This document shows positions 1-7,003 of a stretch of DNA of 10,087 nucleotides, piece after piece. This DNA is from JBGTLW01 sp041743835 (GTDB lineage Bacteria > Planctomycetota > Phycisphaerae > Phycisphaerales > Phycisphaeraceae). Location: contig JBGTLW010000148.1 in the NCBI GenBank assembly GCA_041743835.1, positions 1 to 10,087 of the forward strand. The letters run 5' to 3'. The notes under the pieces are model-generated. The model was not told the origin of the DNA. It did not search any database and saw only the letters and a list, made by a program, of their open reading frames with translations. Both the position numbers and the translations under genes were made by a program. Every line of letters begins with the position of its first letter. The first letter of the stretch is position 1.

Positions 1-533
1 TTCTTTGCATACTCCGCAATCTTTCCATTAGAATGCTCGATGTATGCTGCCAAGTAAATGGCCCATTCCTTCTTTGTCGGCAATCTGCTCGCCAACTTTT
101 CGGCTTGCTCTGTCAGCAGGTCCGACAGTTCACCCTGTTGCCGGTCTTGCCATACTCTTCGAGCAGATACGATATTGCGCATACGCATAGCAAACGAAAA
201 AGCAGCCGCAGCCTCTTGGCTTGGCTTTGTATTTCGCATTTCTTTCAATAACGCATCAATGCTTTCTGCATAAACAGCAGGGTCCACACTTTTGTCGTCT
301 AGGAGCACGAGACTGCCGCGCACGGCAACAAAGAACACGCTGCCCGATAGGCCGTCTGGTATTTGCTGTTTAGCCGTGTTGAGAGTTCGCAATCGCTCCT
401 GGGCTTGCACAAGTTCTTGTGTCACGCTCCTTGAGTCGTTGGCATCTTGATTCGCAATCGCCGGCCACACCGCGACCGTAAATGCTATCCACGCAACACT
501 CATGACTTTGATGGCTATGGTCAGATGCATCAT
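1..533 (-). CDS. Secreted or periplasmic protein of unknown function, C-terminus cut by window edge
   Basis: An uninterrupted minus-strand frame runs from ATG at 531-533 to the left edge, giving 177 codons with no stop, so the C-terminus lies outside the window. I do not recognise a family. The N-terminus is a plausible Sec signal peptide: a short start with a Lys at residue 9, a hydrophobic core at about 10-24, and an AIA motif ending at residue 27 before NQD. Mature residues about 36-55 (SVTQELVQAQERLRTL) look helical. A short beta-like stretch follows near 63-77 (GSVFFVAVRGSLVLL), and the rest is mostly helical and Ala/Arg/Gln-rich. Cysteine is absent at the cleavage site, so it is not an obvious lipoprotein. 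ATG at 528-530 is an equally possible start. No clear ribosome binding site is visible. GC content is much lower than in the Tad genes to its right. That it is a real gene follows from the signal peptide and open frame; its function is unknown. Confidence 0.72.
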   Translation of the reverse strand, partial: MMHLTIAIKVMSVAWIAFTVAVWPAIANQDANDSRSVTQELVQAQERLRTLNTAKQQIPDGLSGSVFFVAVRGSLVLLDDKSVDPAVYAESIDALLKEMRNTKPSQEAAAAFSFAMRMRNIVSARRVWQDRQQGELSDLLTEQAEKLASRLPTKKEWAIYLAAYIEHSNGKIAEYAK

Positions 534-587
534 GGTGCCTATGCTAAAAATGTAACATTACTTGCCTAGCAGGTCGCCCTTGCTCAA

Positions 588-956
588 TCATTTTCTCGAT
601 CTAAAAATGCCGACTATAAGTATTGGCAATAGCGTGATAAACGTGAGATTTATACTGCCAAACAGCACCATCATAGATAATAAAACTACGTCTCCACTTC
701 CGTACGCCGGTGCTGCCACGTGTCGAAGTTGATGATAGAGTGCTAACTCCGGGTAGTTGACAAGCACCAGAGGCAACAGTGCCAGATGCGAGTTGCCTCC
801 AATCTCGTTGTACAATAACACCCACAAGCACGCTAATCTTGCGGCCGCAATCGCACTCATTGGTGCTACTATGGTGCACAGCCTAAAGCGACAGGGGCCT
901 GAAAAGGTAGCAGGTACCCATCGTCGTCCGGGCAGGCCGGGACATACACGGCTCAT
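588..956 (-). CDS. Small hydrophobic membrane protein of unknown function
   Basis: This encodes up to 122 residues with no recognised family. Hydrophobic segments lie at about residues 36-49, 57-75 and 88-117, and the protein ends in a basic RSRK tail, which fits a two- or three-pass inner-membrane protein. The region between the first two segments contains YNEIGGNSH, and the second includes LVNYPELALYH. The first ATG (954-956) overlaps the trpB stop as ATGA, which would allow translational coupling. However, residues 1-32 are polar and Pro/Arg/Cys-rich, unlike the rest. An in-frame ATG at 858-860 would start just before the first hydrophobic segment, and it coincides with the point where GC content falls. 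I think the shorter start is at least as likely. Neither start has a strong ribosome binding site. It lies directly downstream of trpB and 54 bases upstream of the secreted-protein gene. Confidence 0.6.
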   Translation of the reverse strand: MSRVCPGLPGRRWVPATFSGPCRFRLCTIVAPMSAIAAARLACLWVLLYNEIGGNSHLALLPLVLVNYPELALYHQLRHVAAPAYGSGDVVLLSMMVLFGSINLTFITLLPILIVGIFRSRK

Positions 957-2257
957 AGTTTCTCGCCTTCCAGTTCCAGCAGGCGGATGGCCTCGTCGAG
1001 GTCTTTGTCGCCGCGGCCGGAGAGGTTGACGACGACGATCTGGTCGGCGGGGAGGGTCGCGGCGAGGTCCAGGGCGTGGGCGATGGCGTGGGAGGATTCC
1101 AGGGCGGGGAGGATGCCCTCCTGGCGTGTGAGTTTGGTGAATGCGGCCAAGGCTTGGCGGTCGGTTACGGCTGTGTACTGCACGCGGCCGGTGTCGCGCC
1201 AGTGGCTGTGCTCGGGCCCGACGCCGGGGTAATCCAGCCCAGCGGAGCAGGAGTGGACCGGCGCGGTCTGCCCGTCCGCATCCTGCAAGACGTAGGACAG
1301 CGAGCCGTGGAGCACGCCCGGCGAGCCGAAGCTCAGGGGCGCGGCGTGCTCGCCGAACTGCTGGCTGCGTCCCCCCGCCTCGACGCCGACCATCCGCACG
1401 CCCATGTCATCGACGAACGGGTAGAACATGCCCGCAGCATTGGACCCGCCGCCGACGCAAGCGACCACGACGTCGGGCAGCCGGCCGATCTGCTCCATGC
1501 ACTGCTGCCGGGTTTCACGGCCGATGACGGACTGGAAGTCGCGCACGATCATGGGGAAGGGGTGTGGGCCGACGACGCTGCCGATGATGTAGTGGGTGTC
1601 CTCGCTTGTGGCCATCCAATCTCGCATGGCTGCGTTGGTGGCGTCCTTGAGGGTCTTGCTGCCGGACTCGACGCCGACGACGTTCGCGCCCATCATCCGC
1701 ATACGCAGGACGTTGGGCCGCTGACGCCGCATGTCTTCAACGCCCATGAACACATCGCACGCCAGCCCGAACTTGGCCGCGGCCGTGGCGGTGGCGACGC
1801 CGTGCTGCCCCGCGCCGGTTTCTGCGATCAGCCGGCGCTTGCCCATCCGCAGGCACAGCAGCGCCTGGCCGAGCGAGTTGTTGATCTTGTGCGCGCCGGT
1901 GTGCGCGAGGTCTTCTCGCTTGAGGTAGATCTGTGCCCCGCCCGCCAACGCGGTGAGGCGTTGAGCGAACTGCAACGGCGTGGCCCGGCCCACATAATCA
2001 CGCAGCAGCGACTGCAACTGTTCTGTGAACGCGGGGTCGCGGAGGGCTTTGTCGTACTCGATCCGTAATTGATCGCACGCGGCATGGAGCGTCTCGGGGA
2101 TGTACGTCCCGCCGTATGCCCCGAAGTGCCCCAGCGTGTCCGGCAGCGAGGACAACGGATTATCCCCTATGGCCAGCGTGCCAGGGGCTATTGTGTTGGT
2201 AGGTTGATAGGGGGTGCGCATGGGTAAAGTGTAGGCGGGGTGGGCCGGGGCTGTCAT
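953..2257 (-). CDS. trpB: Tryptophan synthase beta chain
   Basis: This PLP enzyme joins indole and L-serine to make L-tryptophan in the last step of tryptophan biosynthesis, normally in an alpha2beta2 complex with TrpA. The family motifs are intact. KREDLAHTGAHKINN (residues 113-127 from the long start) carries the PLP-binding lysine at 124. AETGAGQHGVATA carries the catalytic glutamate at 146. GGGSNA at 269-274 binds the cofactor phosphate, and NLSGRGDKD at 411-419 carries the serine near the PLP ring nitrogen. SAGLDYPGVGPEH is also typical of the TrpB1 type. The 434 residues include an N-terminal extension of 20-30 residues over common TrpB. An in-frame ATG at 2219-2221 (MRTPYQP) is an alternative start giving 422 residues. 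GAGGG directly abuts the first ATG with no spacing, so it does not decide the matter. No trpA or other trp gene lies in the window. The gene sits 44 bases (or 80, with the shorter start) after the last Tad-associated gene. Confidence 0.97.
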   Translation of the reverse strand: MTAPAHPAYTLPMRTPYQPTNTIAPGTLAIGDNPLSSLPDTLGHFGAYGGTYIPETLHAACDQLRIEYDKALRDPAFTEQLQSLLRDYVGRATPLQFAQRLTALAGGAQIYLKREDLAHTGAHKINNSLGQALLCLRMGKRRLIAETGAGQHGVATATAAAKFGLACDVFMGVEDMRRQRPNVLRMRMMGANVVGVESGSKTLKDATNAAMRDWMATSEDTHYIIGSVVGPHPFPMIVRDFQSVIGRETRQQCMEQIGRLPDVVVACVGGGSNAAGMFYPFVDDMGVRMVGVEAGGRSQQFGEHAAPLSFGSPGVLHGSLSYVLQDADGQTAPVHSCSAGLDYPGVGPEHSHWRDTGRVQYTAVTDRQALAAFTKLTRQEGILPALESSHAIAHALDLAATLPADQIVVVNLSGRGDKDLDEAIRLLELEGEKL

Positions 2258-2301
2258 CCCTCAGATGTCGGGCGGGGCGGTGGGGCGGGGGTGGCGGGGG
2301 G
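2258..2301 (-). other. Extremely C-rich spacer before trpB (G-quadruplex motif on the + strand)
   Basis: The spacer between the stop of the FHA membrane protein gene and trpB holds five G-runs on the + strand at 2270-2272, 2274-2277, 2282-2285, 2287-2291 and 2296-2301, with loops of 1-4 bases. That fits the standard G-quadruplex pattern. The + strand is the template for these genes, so the transcript here is a long C-rich, G-poor run beginning right after the stop codon. Two readings are possible: a template-strand quadruplex that slows polymerase, or a C-rich loading site for Rho factor that would decouple trpB from the Tad genes. Both are inferences; what is seen is the composition. It could also be plain drift in a high-GC genome. 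Confidence 0.4.
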
Positions 2302-3222
2302 TTATCGCCGCCGGCGGATCTGGGCGTTGTTGAGCGCACGGTACTTCTCAATGTCCGCGAAGAGCTCGGTTCCGGGCGCGTTGAAGATCTGCGACAGTTG
2401 GCGGAAGTGGTTGTCGGCCACGGCACTCTCGCGGTTTCGCATGGCGTTGTATGCGTTGTAGTACCTGAGGCTGATCTCGTCGATGAGTTTTTCTTGCGCT
2501 TCGATGTACCGCTTCTGGTCTTCGACATCATCGAGCAGCAGGCCGGGCGAATAGGACAAGGCCTCGCGATAGGCAAGGACCGTGCGGTACAGTGCGCCGG
2601 GGTCGTTGGCGTGGTACGCGCGGAGCGCATCTTCGCTGAACTCGCGGACCTTGCGGGAGTCTGGGGGTTGCTTCTCCAGCGTCCGTCGAATCTCGCGGAC
2701 AACCTGATCGCGGATGGCGACCTGCGAGAGCGGGCCGAGGCGTTCGATGGGGTCCTGCTGATTGTTGCCGCTGTCCATCGTCGAGAGGAACACCGCAGCG
2801 AGCATCATCAGCATCACGTATGCACCGATACCGATCCAGAGTTTGGAGCGGCCGGACAGCTTCTTCTTGGTGTCGATGGGCTCGGCGGGCTTTTCCTCAA
2901 CCAGTGGCGCGGCTTCGGGGGCATCGAGCGAGATGATCTCGAAGACGTCCTCCGTGCCAATGCTCACAACCTGTCCCGCGGCGATGGGGCGGGGCTTCTT
3001 GGTGACACTCTTGCCCGAGAGCGTCGTGCCGTTTGGCGAGTGGTTCTCCAGCACCCAGCCGGCGTCGGTGAGGCGGAGTTGGCCGTGCTCACGAGAGACG
3101 AAGGGCTGATCGATGGGGATGTCGCTCTCGGGCGCTCGGCCAAAGCGTGCGGTGTCCTTGTCCACGCGGAGCCGTGTACCCTTGGCTGGGCCGGTGAGGA
3201 TGCGTATCTGAACTGAGCTCAA
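2302..3222 (-). CDS. FHA domain membrane protein associated with the Tad system
   Basis: The 306-residue protein has a canonical FHA domain at about residues 5-98. It shows FGR (27-29), SREH (43-46) and NHSPNGT (60-66), so the Arg, Ser, His and Asn used to read phosphothreonine peptides are all present. A linker rich in Pro, Glu and Lys follows, then one transmembrane helix at about 128-147 with basic residues before it, which places the FHA domain in the cytoplasm. The C-terminal region (150-306) should be outside the inner membrane. It is helical and charged, with short TPR-like stretches such as LRAYHANDPGALYRTVLAYR, and ends in four arginines. The start is TTG at 3220-3222, overlapping the tadC stop as TTGA. 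This is a likely case of coupled translation and explains the lack of an ATG. Position right after tadC suggests a regulatory or docking role for the Tad platform, but its ligand is unknown. Confidence 0.88.
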   Translation of the reverse strand: MSSVQIRILTGPAKGTRLRVDKDTARFGRAPESDIPIDQPFVSREHGQLRLTDAGWVLENHSPNGTTLSGKSVTKKPRPIAAGQVVSIGTEDVFEIISLDAPEAAPLVEEKPAEPIDTKKKLSGRSKLWIGIGAYVMLMMLAAVFLSTMDSGNNQQDPIERLGPLSQVAIRDQVVREIRRTLEKQPPDSRKVREFSEDALRAYHANDPGALYRTVLAYREALSYSPGLLLDDVEDQKRYIEAQEKLIDEISLRYYNAYNAMRNRESAVADNHFRQLSQIFNAPGTELFADIEKYRALNNAQIRRRR

Positions 3223-4130
3223 AAGAGGCTCCCCTTGTGGAGGAAGTCGATCAGGAGTGGCGCGAAGACGATCATCACGACCGCCATCAGGATCAGCATG
3301 GACGGGATGAGGATGCGGAGGCTGGCCGAGGCAGACAGCTTCTCTGCCCGCACGCCGCGGTGCATCCGCAGCATGTCGGATTGCATCTTGAGGATCTCTG
3401 CCAATGGTGTGCCCAGTTGCTCGGCCTGGTTGATCGCGCCGATGACGCTGCGCAGGCTCTCGAGCGGGATGCGCTCGGCCAGGTGCATGAGCGCGGTGCG
3501 TCGTGTGGTGCCAAACTCGATCTCGGAAAGGACCACCGCGAGTTCCTGATTCAGGTCGTCGTCGGGGTTGTCGCGGATCAGGGTCTGCACAGCCTCCGCG
3601 AAGCTGGAGCCCGCGGCCATCACCAGCGAGATGAGGTCCAGCGTGTAGGGCAGTTGCTTGGAGACGCGCGCCACACGGCGGGACGCGTTGGACGAGACGG
3701 ACCAGATGGGCGCGTAGAAGCCCATCGCGGCCATGAGGGGCGCGAAGAAGATGAGCGACTGCCCCCCGCCGAGCATCAGGTCGAGCACGCCGGCAGCGAG
3801 CGCCAGGGCGAGCGCGGAGCTGATGCAGATCGCGAGGTACTCATCGACGCTGTAGCCCGAGGGGTTGCCCGACGCGGCCAGGTCCTGCCGGAGTTTTGCG
3901 CGGAGGCTTGGCCAGTTGAAGCGTCGCGCCAGGTTCAGCCCCAGGCTCATGATGGGGGCGATGAGCGGGTTCTCGAACACGGTGTCTCGGTTCGCACCCA
4001 CAGCCGCCGCGATCCGCCGATGGATGGGCGGCTCGGCCGCCACGGGGTATCGGAAGATCGCGAAGATCGGCAGGAACACGCCCGCGAAGACGACCAGCGA
4101 GACGAAGATTTGCATCACAATGGAGGTCAT
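3219..4130 (-). CDS. tadC: Tad platform protein TadC (type II secretion system F family)
   Basis: This is an inner-membrane platform protein of a tight-adherence (Tad/Flp) machine. TadC-type proteins pair with TadB and transmit ATPase motion to pilin assembly or extraction. The 303 residues show an N-terminal transmembrane helix (about 5-26), a helix pair at about 99-119 and 125-144, the cytoplasmic T2SF/GspF domain at about 160-270, and a C-terminal membrane segment at about 271-296. The segment LPYTLDLISLVMAAGSSFAEAV (residues 160-181) is typical of the T2SF domain's first helices, as is the later AINQAEQLGTPLAEIL. The length is normal for the family. ATG at 4128-4130 is chosen because the hydrophobic N-terminal segment follows at once. 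The gene lies 51 bases after tadB, and its stop overlaps the TTG start of the FHA membrane protein gene. Confidence 0.94.
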   Translation of the reverse strand: MTSIVMQIFVSLVVFAGVFLPIFAIFRYPVAAEPPIHRRIAAAVGANRDTVFENPLIAPIMSLGLNLARRFNWPSLRAKLRQDLAASGNPSGYSVDEYLAICISSALALALAAGVLDLMLGGGQSLIFFAPLMAAMGFYAPIWSVSSNASRRVARVSKQLPYTLDLISLVMAAGSSFAEAVQTLIRDNPDDDLNQELAVVLSEIEFGTTRRTALMHLAERIPLESLRSVIGAINQAEQLGTPLAEILKMQSDMLRMHRGVRAEKLSASASLRILIPSMLILMAVVMIVFAPLLIDFLHKGSLF

Positions 4131-4147
4131 GGCAAGTCTGGCATTAA

Positions 4148-4166
4148 GCCCGGGCAGCGGCCGCGG
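4148..4166. repeat. Back-to-back GC palindromes in the tadB-tadC spacer
   Basis: The 51-base spacer contains two perfect 8-base palindromes, GCCCGGGC (4148-4155) and GCGGCCGC (4157-4164), with CCGCGG overlapping at 4161-4166. They could form a small RNA structure ahead of tadC, but stems this short in GC-rich DNA are often chance. No U-tract follows on either strand, so this is not an intrinsic terminator. Confidence 0.2.
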
Positions 4167-4181
4167 ATGTGTGCATCATTC

Positions 4182-5036
4182 TCAGATATCCACCGACATA
4201 ATTTTACGGATCCACAGGAAGCCGACCACAATCGTGACCACCACGCCAAGGAGGATGATGCGCCCGATATTGTCGGTGAACAGCAGGCCCACCTGCTGGG
4301 GCATGATGAGGAACATCAGGATGAGGAAGACGATGGGCATGACCGCCATCATGATGGCCTGGGTCCGGCCCTGGGCGGTGAGGGCGTCGAGTTTGCCTTC
4401 GAGACGTTGGATGTCACGGATGGACTCGGCGATGCGGTCGAGGCTCTCGCCGGTGTCGCCGCCCCGGATGCGGTGCATCTCGATCGCGGTGAACGTGAGG
4501 CGATACAACGGCGAGCCGATGCGCTCGGAGGCGTTTCGCATGGCCTGGTTAAGGTCCAGCCCCATCGCGTACTCACGCAGGATCGCGCCGAACTCCTGCT
4601 TCACCGGCCCGGTGTGGTTCTGCTCGATCAACTCGATGCCCTGCACCAGGTTAAGCCCGGCCCGGACGCCAGATGCCAGCGTGGTCAACGCATCGACAAG
4701 CTGGACGTTGAGGGTTTCGCGGCGCTTTTGCTCCATGTGACGGACGATCAGGTAGGGCACGCCATACGCCACGATCGCGGCGGCCAGGCCCACGACAAGA
4801 TTCCCCCCGATCGCCAGGCCGAACAGGAACGCCACCACCGTGAGCATGCCCTTGCCCGCGATCACCAGCCGGGGGCTGATATCCATCAGCAACTGCCGCC
4901 GCAGCACGGTGTCGTAGGCAACCTCCTGGTTGTGCAGCCAGGCGCGGATGGGCTTAGGCCCGAACCGCACGAGGATGAACACCGACACGCCCGCGAGCAG
5001 GCTGGCGAAGATCAGTAAGGGGTGGGCGTTGGCCAT
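4182..5036 (-). CDS. tadB: Tad platform protein TadB (type II secretion system F family)
   Basis: This is the second inner-membrane platform protein of the Tad machine, expected to work with TadC above the TadA ATPase. The 284 residues contain an N-terminal transmembrane helix (about 6-24), a hydrophobic pair at about 64-99, the cytoplasmic T2SF domain at about 110-225, and two C-terminal helices at about 227-245 and 257-276. The stretch LVDALTTLASGVRAGLNLVQ is the family signature at the start of the T2SF domain, and RIRGGDTGESLDRIAESIR resembles the usual GG-containing second-half motif. Membrane pattern and length match TadB rather than the double-domain GspF/PilC type. The start ATG at 5034-5036 precedes the first membrane segment. 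The gene lies 51 bases downstream of the ATPase gene, in the common tadA-tadB-tadC order. Confidence 0.94.
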   Translation of the reverse strand: MANAHPLLIFASLLAGVSVFILVRFGPKPIRAWLHNQEVAYDTVLRRQLLMDISPRLVIAGKGMLTVVAFLFGLAIGGNLVVGLAAAIVAYGVPYLIVRHMEQKRRETLNVQLVDALTTLASGVRAGLNLVQGIELIEQNHTGPVKQEFGAILREYAMGLDLNQAMRNASERIGSPLYRLTFTAIEMHRIRGGDTGESLDRIAESIRDIQRLEGKLDALTAQGRTQAIMMAVMPIVFLILMFLIMPQQVGLLFTDNIGRIILLGVVVTIVVGFLWIRKIMSVDI

Positions 5037-5087
5037 GATGTGGGCTGCCGGGGGCGGTGGACCGGGCCGTTTGCGTCGGGTGGTTGC

Positions 5088-6947
5088 TTACAGGAACACG
5101 TCTATATCAAAGTGCTTCTTCTCGATCGCTTTGTGTGTGAACGTCGGGATGTATCCGGTGTGTCGCAGACGGGGCTGGTCCTCGTCCTTGAGCACGAAGA
5201 TGTCCTCCAGCCGTATCTGGTGGCTGTCGGGGTCCAGCGCGGTGATTTCGCTGATGTGCGTCACGCGTCGCTTGCCGGAGCTGAAGCGCTGGATCTGCAC
5301 GACCAGATCGACGGCGGCGACAATCTGTTCGCGGATCGCGCGGATGGGCATGTCCACCGCCATCAGCACCAGCGTCTCCAGCCGCTTCATCGCGTCCTCG
5401 GGGATGTTGGCGTGGAGCGTGGACAGCGAGCCGTCGTGCCCGGTGTTCATGGCCTGGAGCATGTCCATCGCCTCGGGGCCACGCACCTCGCCGATGATGA
5501 TGCGGTCCGGCCGCATACGCAGGGCGTTTCTCACCAGCTCGCGGATGGTGTACGCGCCGCGTCCCTCGATGTTCGCGGGCCTTCCTTCGAGCGACACGAC
5601 GTGTGGCTGGGGCAGCTTGAGCTCGGCCGATTCCTCGATCGTGACGATGCGTTCGTTGGGCCGGCAGTACGCGGAGAGCACGTTGAGCAGTGTGGTCTTG
5701 CCCGATCCCGTTCCGCCGGAGATGACGATGTTCTGCCTGCCGACGATGCAGCCCTGAAGGAACGCGGCGCACTGTTCGGAGATCGAGTCCCGCTCGATCA
5801 GGTCGTCCATGGCAAAGGGCATCCACCCGAACTTGCGGATCGTCAGGCACGGGCCGACCATCGACAGCGGGCTGATCACCACGTTCACGCGCGACCCGTC
5901 CGCCAGCCGGGCATCGACCAGCGGCGTGCTGGTGTCCACCCGCCTGCCCACGGGTGTGAGGATGCGCTCGATGATCGACAGCAGCACCTCATCGGAGAAG
6001 AACTCGCGCGAGGTTTCCTGGATCACGCCCTGCTTTTCGATGTAGATGTGGCTCTTGCCGACAACCATGATCTCGCTGACGGTGGGCATGGTGAGCAGGT
6101 CTTGCAGCGGGCCGAGCCCGAACATAATGTCCTGGATGTCCTTGCTGACCGTGCGGCGGACCATATAGCTGCGCAGCTCCGCGGGGATGGAAGGCAGCTC
6201 CGACTTGAACAGGTCCGGGTACGCCTCTTCCGCCACGCCAAGGTCGTCTTGCACCGAGAGCGGGTCGAACAGCAGCGGCATCATGTCCACGATGGAGACC
6301 ACCAGCGTGGTGATCTGCTTCTCGGCCCGCTCATCGATCAGGCTGCTGGCGGCCTCGCGGTACTCGGTCTGGACGCGGCCCTCACACTGCCTGACGACCT
6401 CGGCCATGACCAGCCGTTCAAGGTGGACGCGCACAGAATGGTCCACCACCTTGGCGTCGAGCTCGCTCACGCGACGCGCGAGGATGTCTTCAAGGTGGTG
6501 GAGGATCTGCTCGACGAAGCGGTCGTCCTGCTTGTTGAGGTGCCCTGTCGCGCGGAGGTTCATGCGTTCGAGCAGCTCGGCATGGATGCGCTGCTCAAAC
6601 TCCATGAGCTTGCCCTGAAGCACCTGAGCCGAATCGACCCCAAGACCCGCACGATCGGCCCCGATCATCGCCAGGGAGTATTGGCCGATCTGTATCTCAT
6701 CCCCGAAATCGATCTTCACCCCGTGCCCCGGCTGGACCTCGCGGTTGGCCACTCGGGTTCCCGACCGGGAGAGCGCTTCAAGCACGAACTGGTTGCCCCG
6801 CCTTGCGATCTGCGCGTGCTTGCGGGCCACGAAGGGGCTCTTGAGCACAATCGAGCAACTGTCATCGCGCCCGATGGTCATCACAGCCCCGTCGGCGGTG
6901 ATGGACTTGCGGGTGTTGGTGCTGTGATCGTGGAGCCAGAGTTCCAT
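5088..6947 (-). CDS. tadA: FHA domain fused to TadA/CpaF-family secretion ATPase
   Basis: This is the cytoplasmic hexameric ATPase that powers Tad pilus or secretion assembly. The 619 residues exceed the usual 400-500 of CpaF/TadA because of an N-terminal FHA-like domain (about 1-95). A charged helical region (about 110-215) follows, then the N-terminal domain of the ATPase (about 250-370) and the RecA-like core. Motifs in order: Walker A GGTGSGKTT (411-419), Asp/Glu box TIEESAEL (436-443), Arg-containing region LRMRPDR (476-482), Walker B IIIGEVRG (483-490) and His box STLHAN (509-514). All look functional. The FHA part has IGRDD at 25-29 but reads VARKHA (40-45) where VSRxHA is usual, and LSRSGT (59-64) where an Asn normally precedes Gly-Thr. 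Two phosphopeptide contacts therefore look lost. ATG at 6945-6947 directly precedes the FHA fold. The gene lies 56 bases after cpaB and 51 before tadB. Confidence 0.96.
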   Translation of the reverse strand: MELWLHDHSTNTRKSITADGAVMTIGRDDSCSIVLKSPFVARKHAQIARRGNQFVLEALSRSGTRVANREVQPGHGVKIDFGDEIQIGQYSLAMIGADRAGLGVDSAQVLQGKLMEFEQRIHAELLERMNLRATGHLNKQDDRFVEQILHHLEDILARRVSELDAKVVDHSVRVHLERLVMAEVVRQCEGRVQTEYREAASSLIDERAEKQITTLVVSIVDMMPLLFDPLSVQDDLGVAEEAYPDLFKSELPSIPAELRSYMVRRTVSKDIQDIMFGLGPLQDLLTMPTVSEIMVVGKSHIYIEKQGVIQETSREFFSDEVLLSIIERILTPVGRRVDTSTPLVDARLADGSRVNVVISPLSMVGPCLTIRKFGWMPFAMDDLIERDSISEQCAAFLQGCIVGRQNIVISGGTGSGKTTLLNVLSAYCRPNERIVTIEESAELKLPQPHVVSLEGRPANIEGRGAYTIRELVRNALRMRPDRIIIGEVRGPEAMDMLQAMNTGHDGSLSTLHANIPEDAMKRLETLVLMAVDMPIRAIREQIVAAVDLVVQIQRFSSGKRRVTHISEITALDPDSHQIRLEDIFVLKDEDQPRLRHTGYIPTFTHKAIEKKHFDIDVFL

Positions 6948-7003
6948 AGGCGGTTACTTTTGCTGATGGGGTAATAAGCCACGCGTGTTGCGATCGCCGT
7001 GCT

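Noticed and set aside
534..587. Candidate promoter (TTGAGC on the minus strand at 587-582) upstream of the secreted-protein gene
   Set aside because: No -10 box lies at suitable spacing; the nearest AT-rich hexamer is about 21 bases away. I could not support it.
921..950. GC-rich partial inverted repeat after trpB as a possible terminator
   Set aside because: The complementary segments are too short and no run of T follows on the transcribed strand.
1076..2068. Open frame of 330 codons on the + strand within trpB
   Set aside because: It is antisense to a fully conserved trpB and its product shows no domain pattern.
2160..2702. 180-codon minus-strand frame across the FHA-TM gene end and the trpB start
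   Set aside because: It is out of frame with both real genes and its product is a Ser/Arg/Thr/Pro-rich artefact.
3237..5018. Long open frame on the + strand (593 codons) antisense to tadC and tadB
   Set aside because: It is an antisense shadow of GC-rich codons: the product is rich in His, Asp, Arg and Gln without domains, while the minus strand encodes clear TadB and TadC.
5022..6974. Long open frame on the + strand (650 codons) antisense to the ATPase gene
   Set aside because: Same reasoning: low-complexity His/Asp/Arg/Leu composition, and the opposite strand holds an ATPase with every motif intact.
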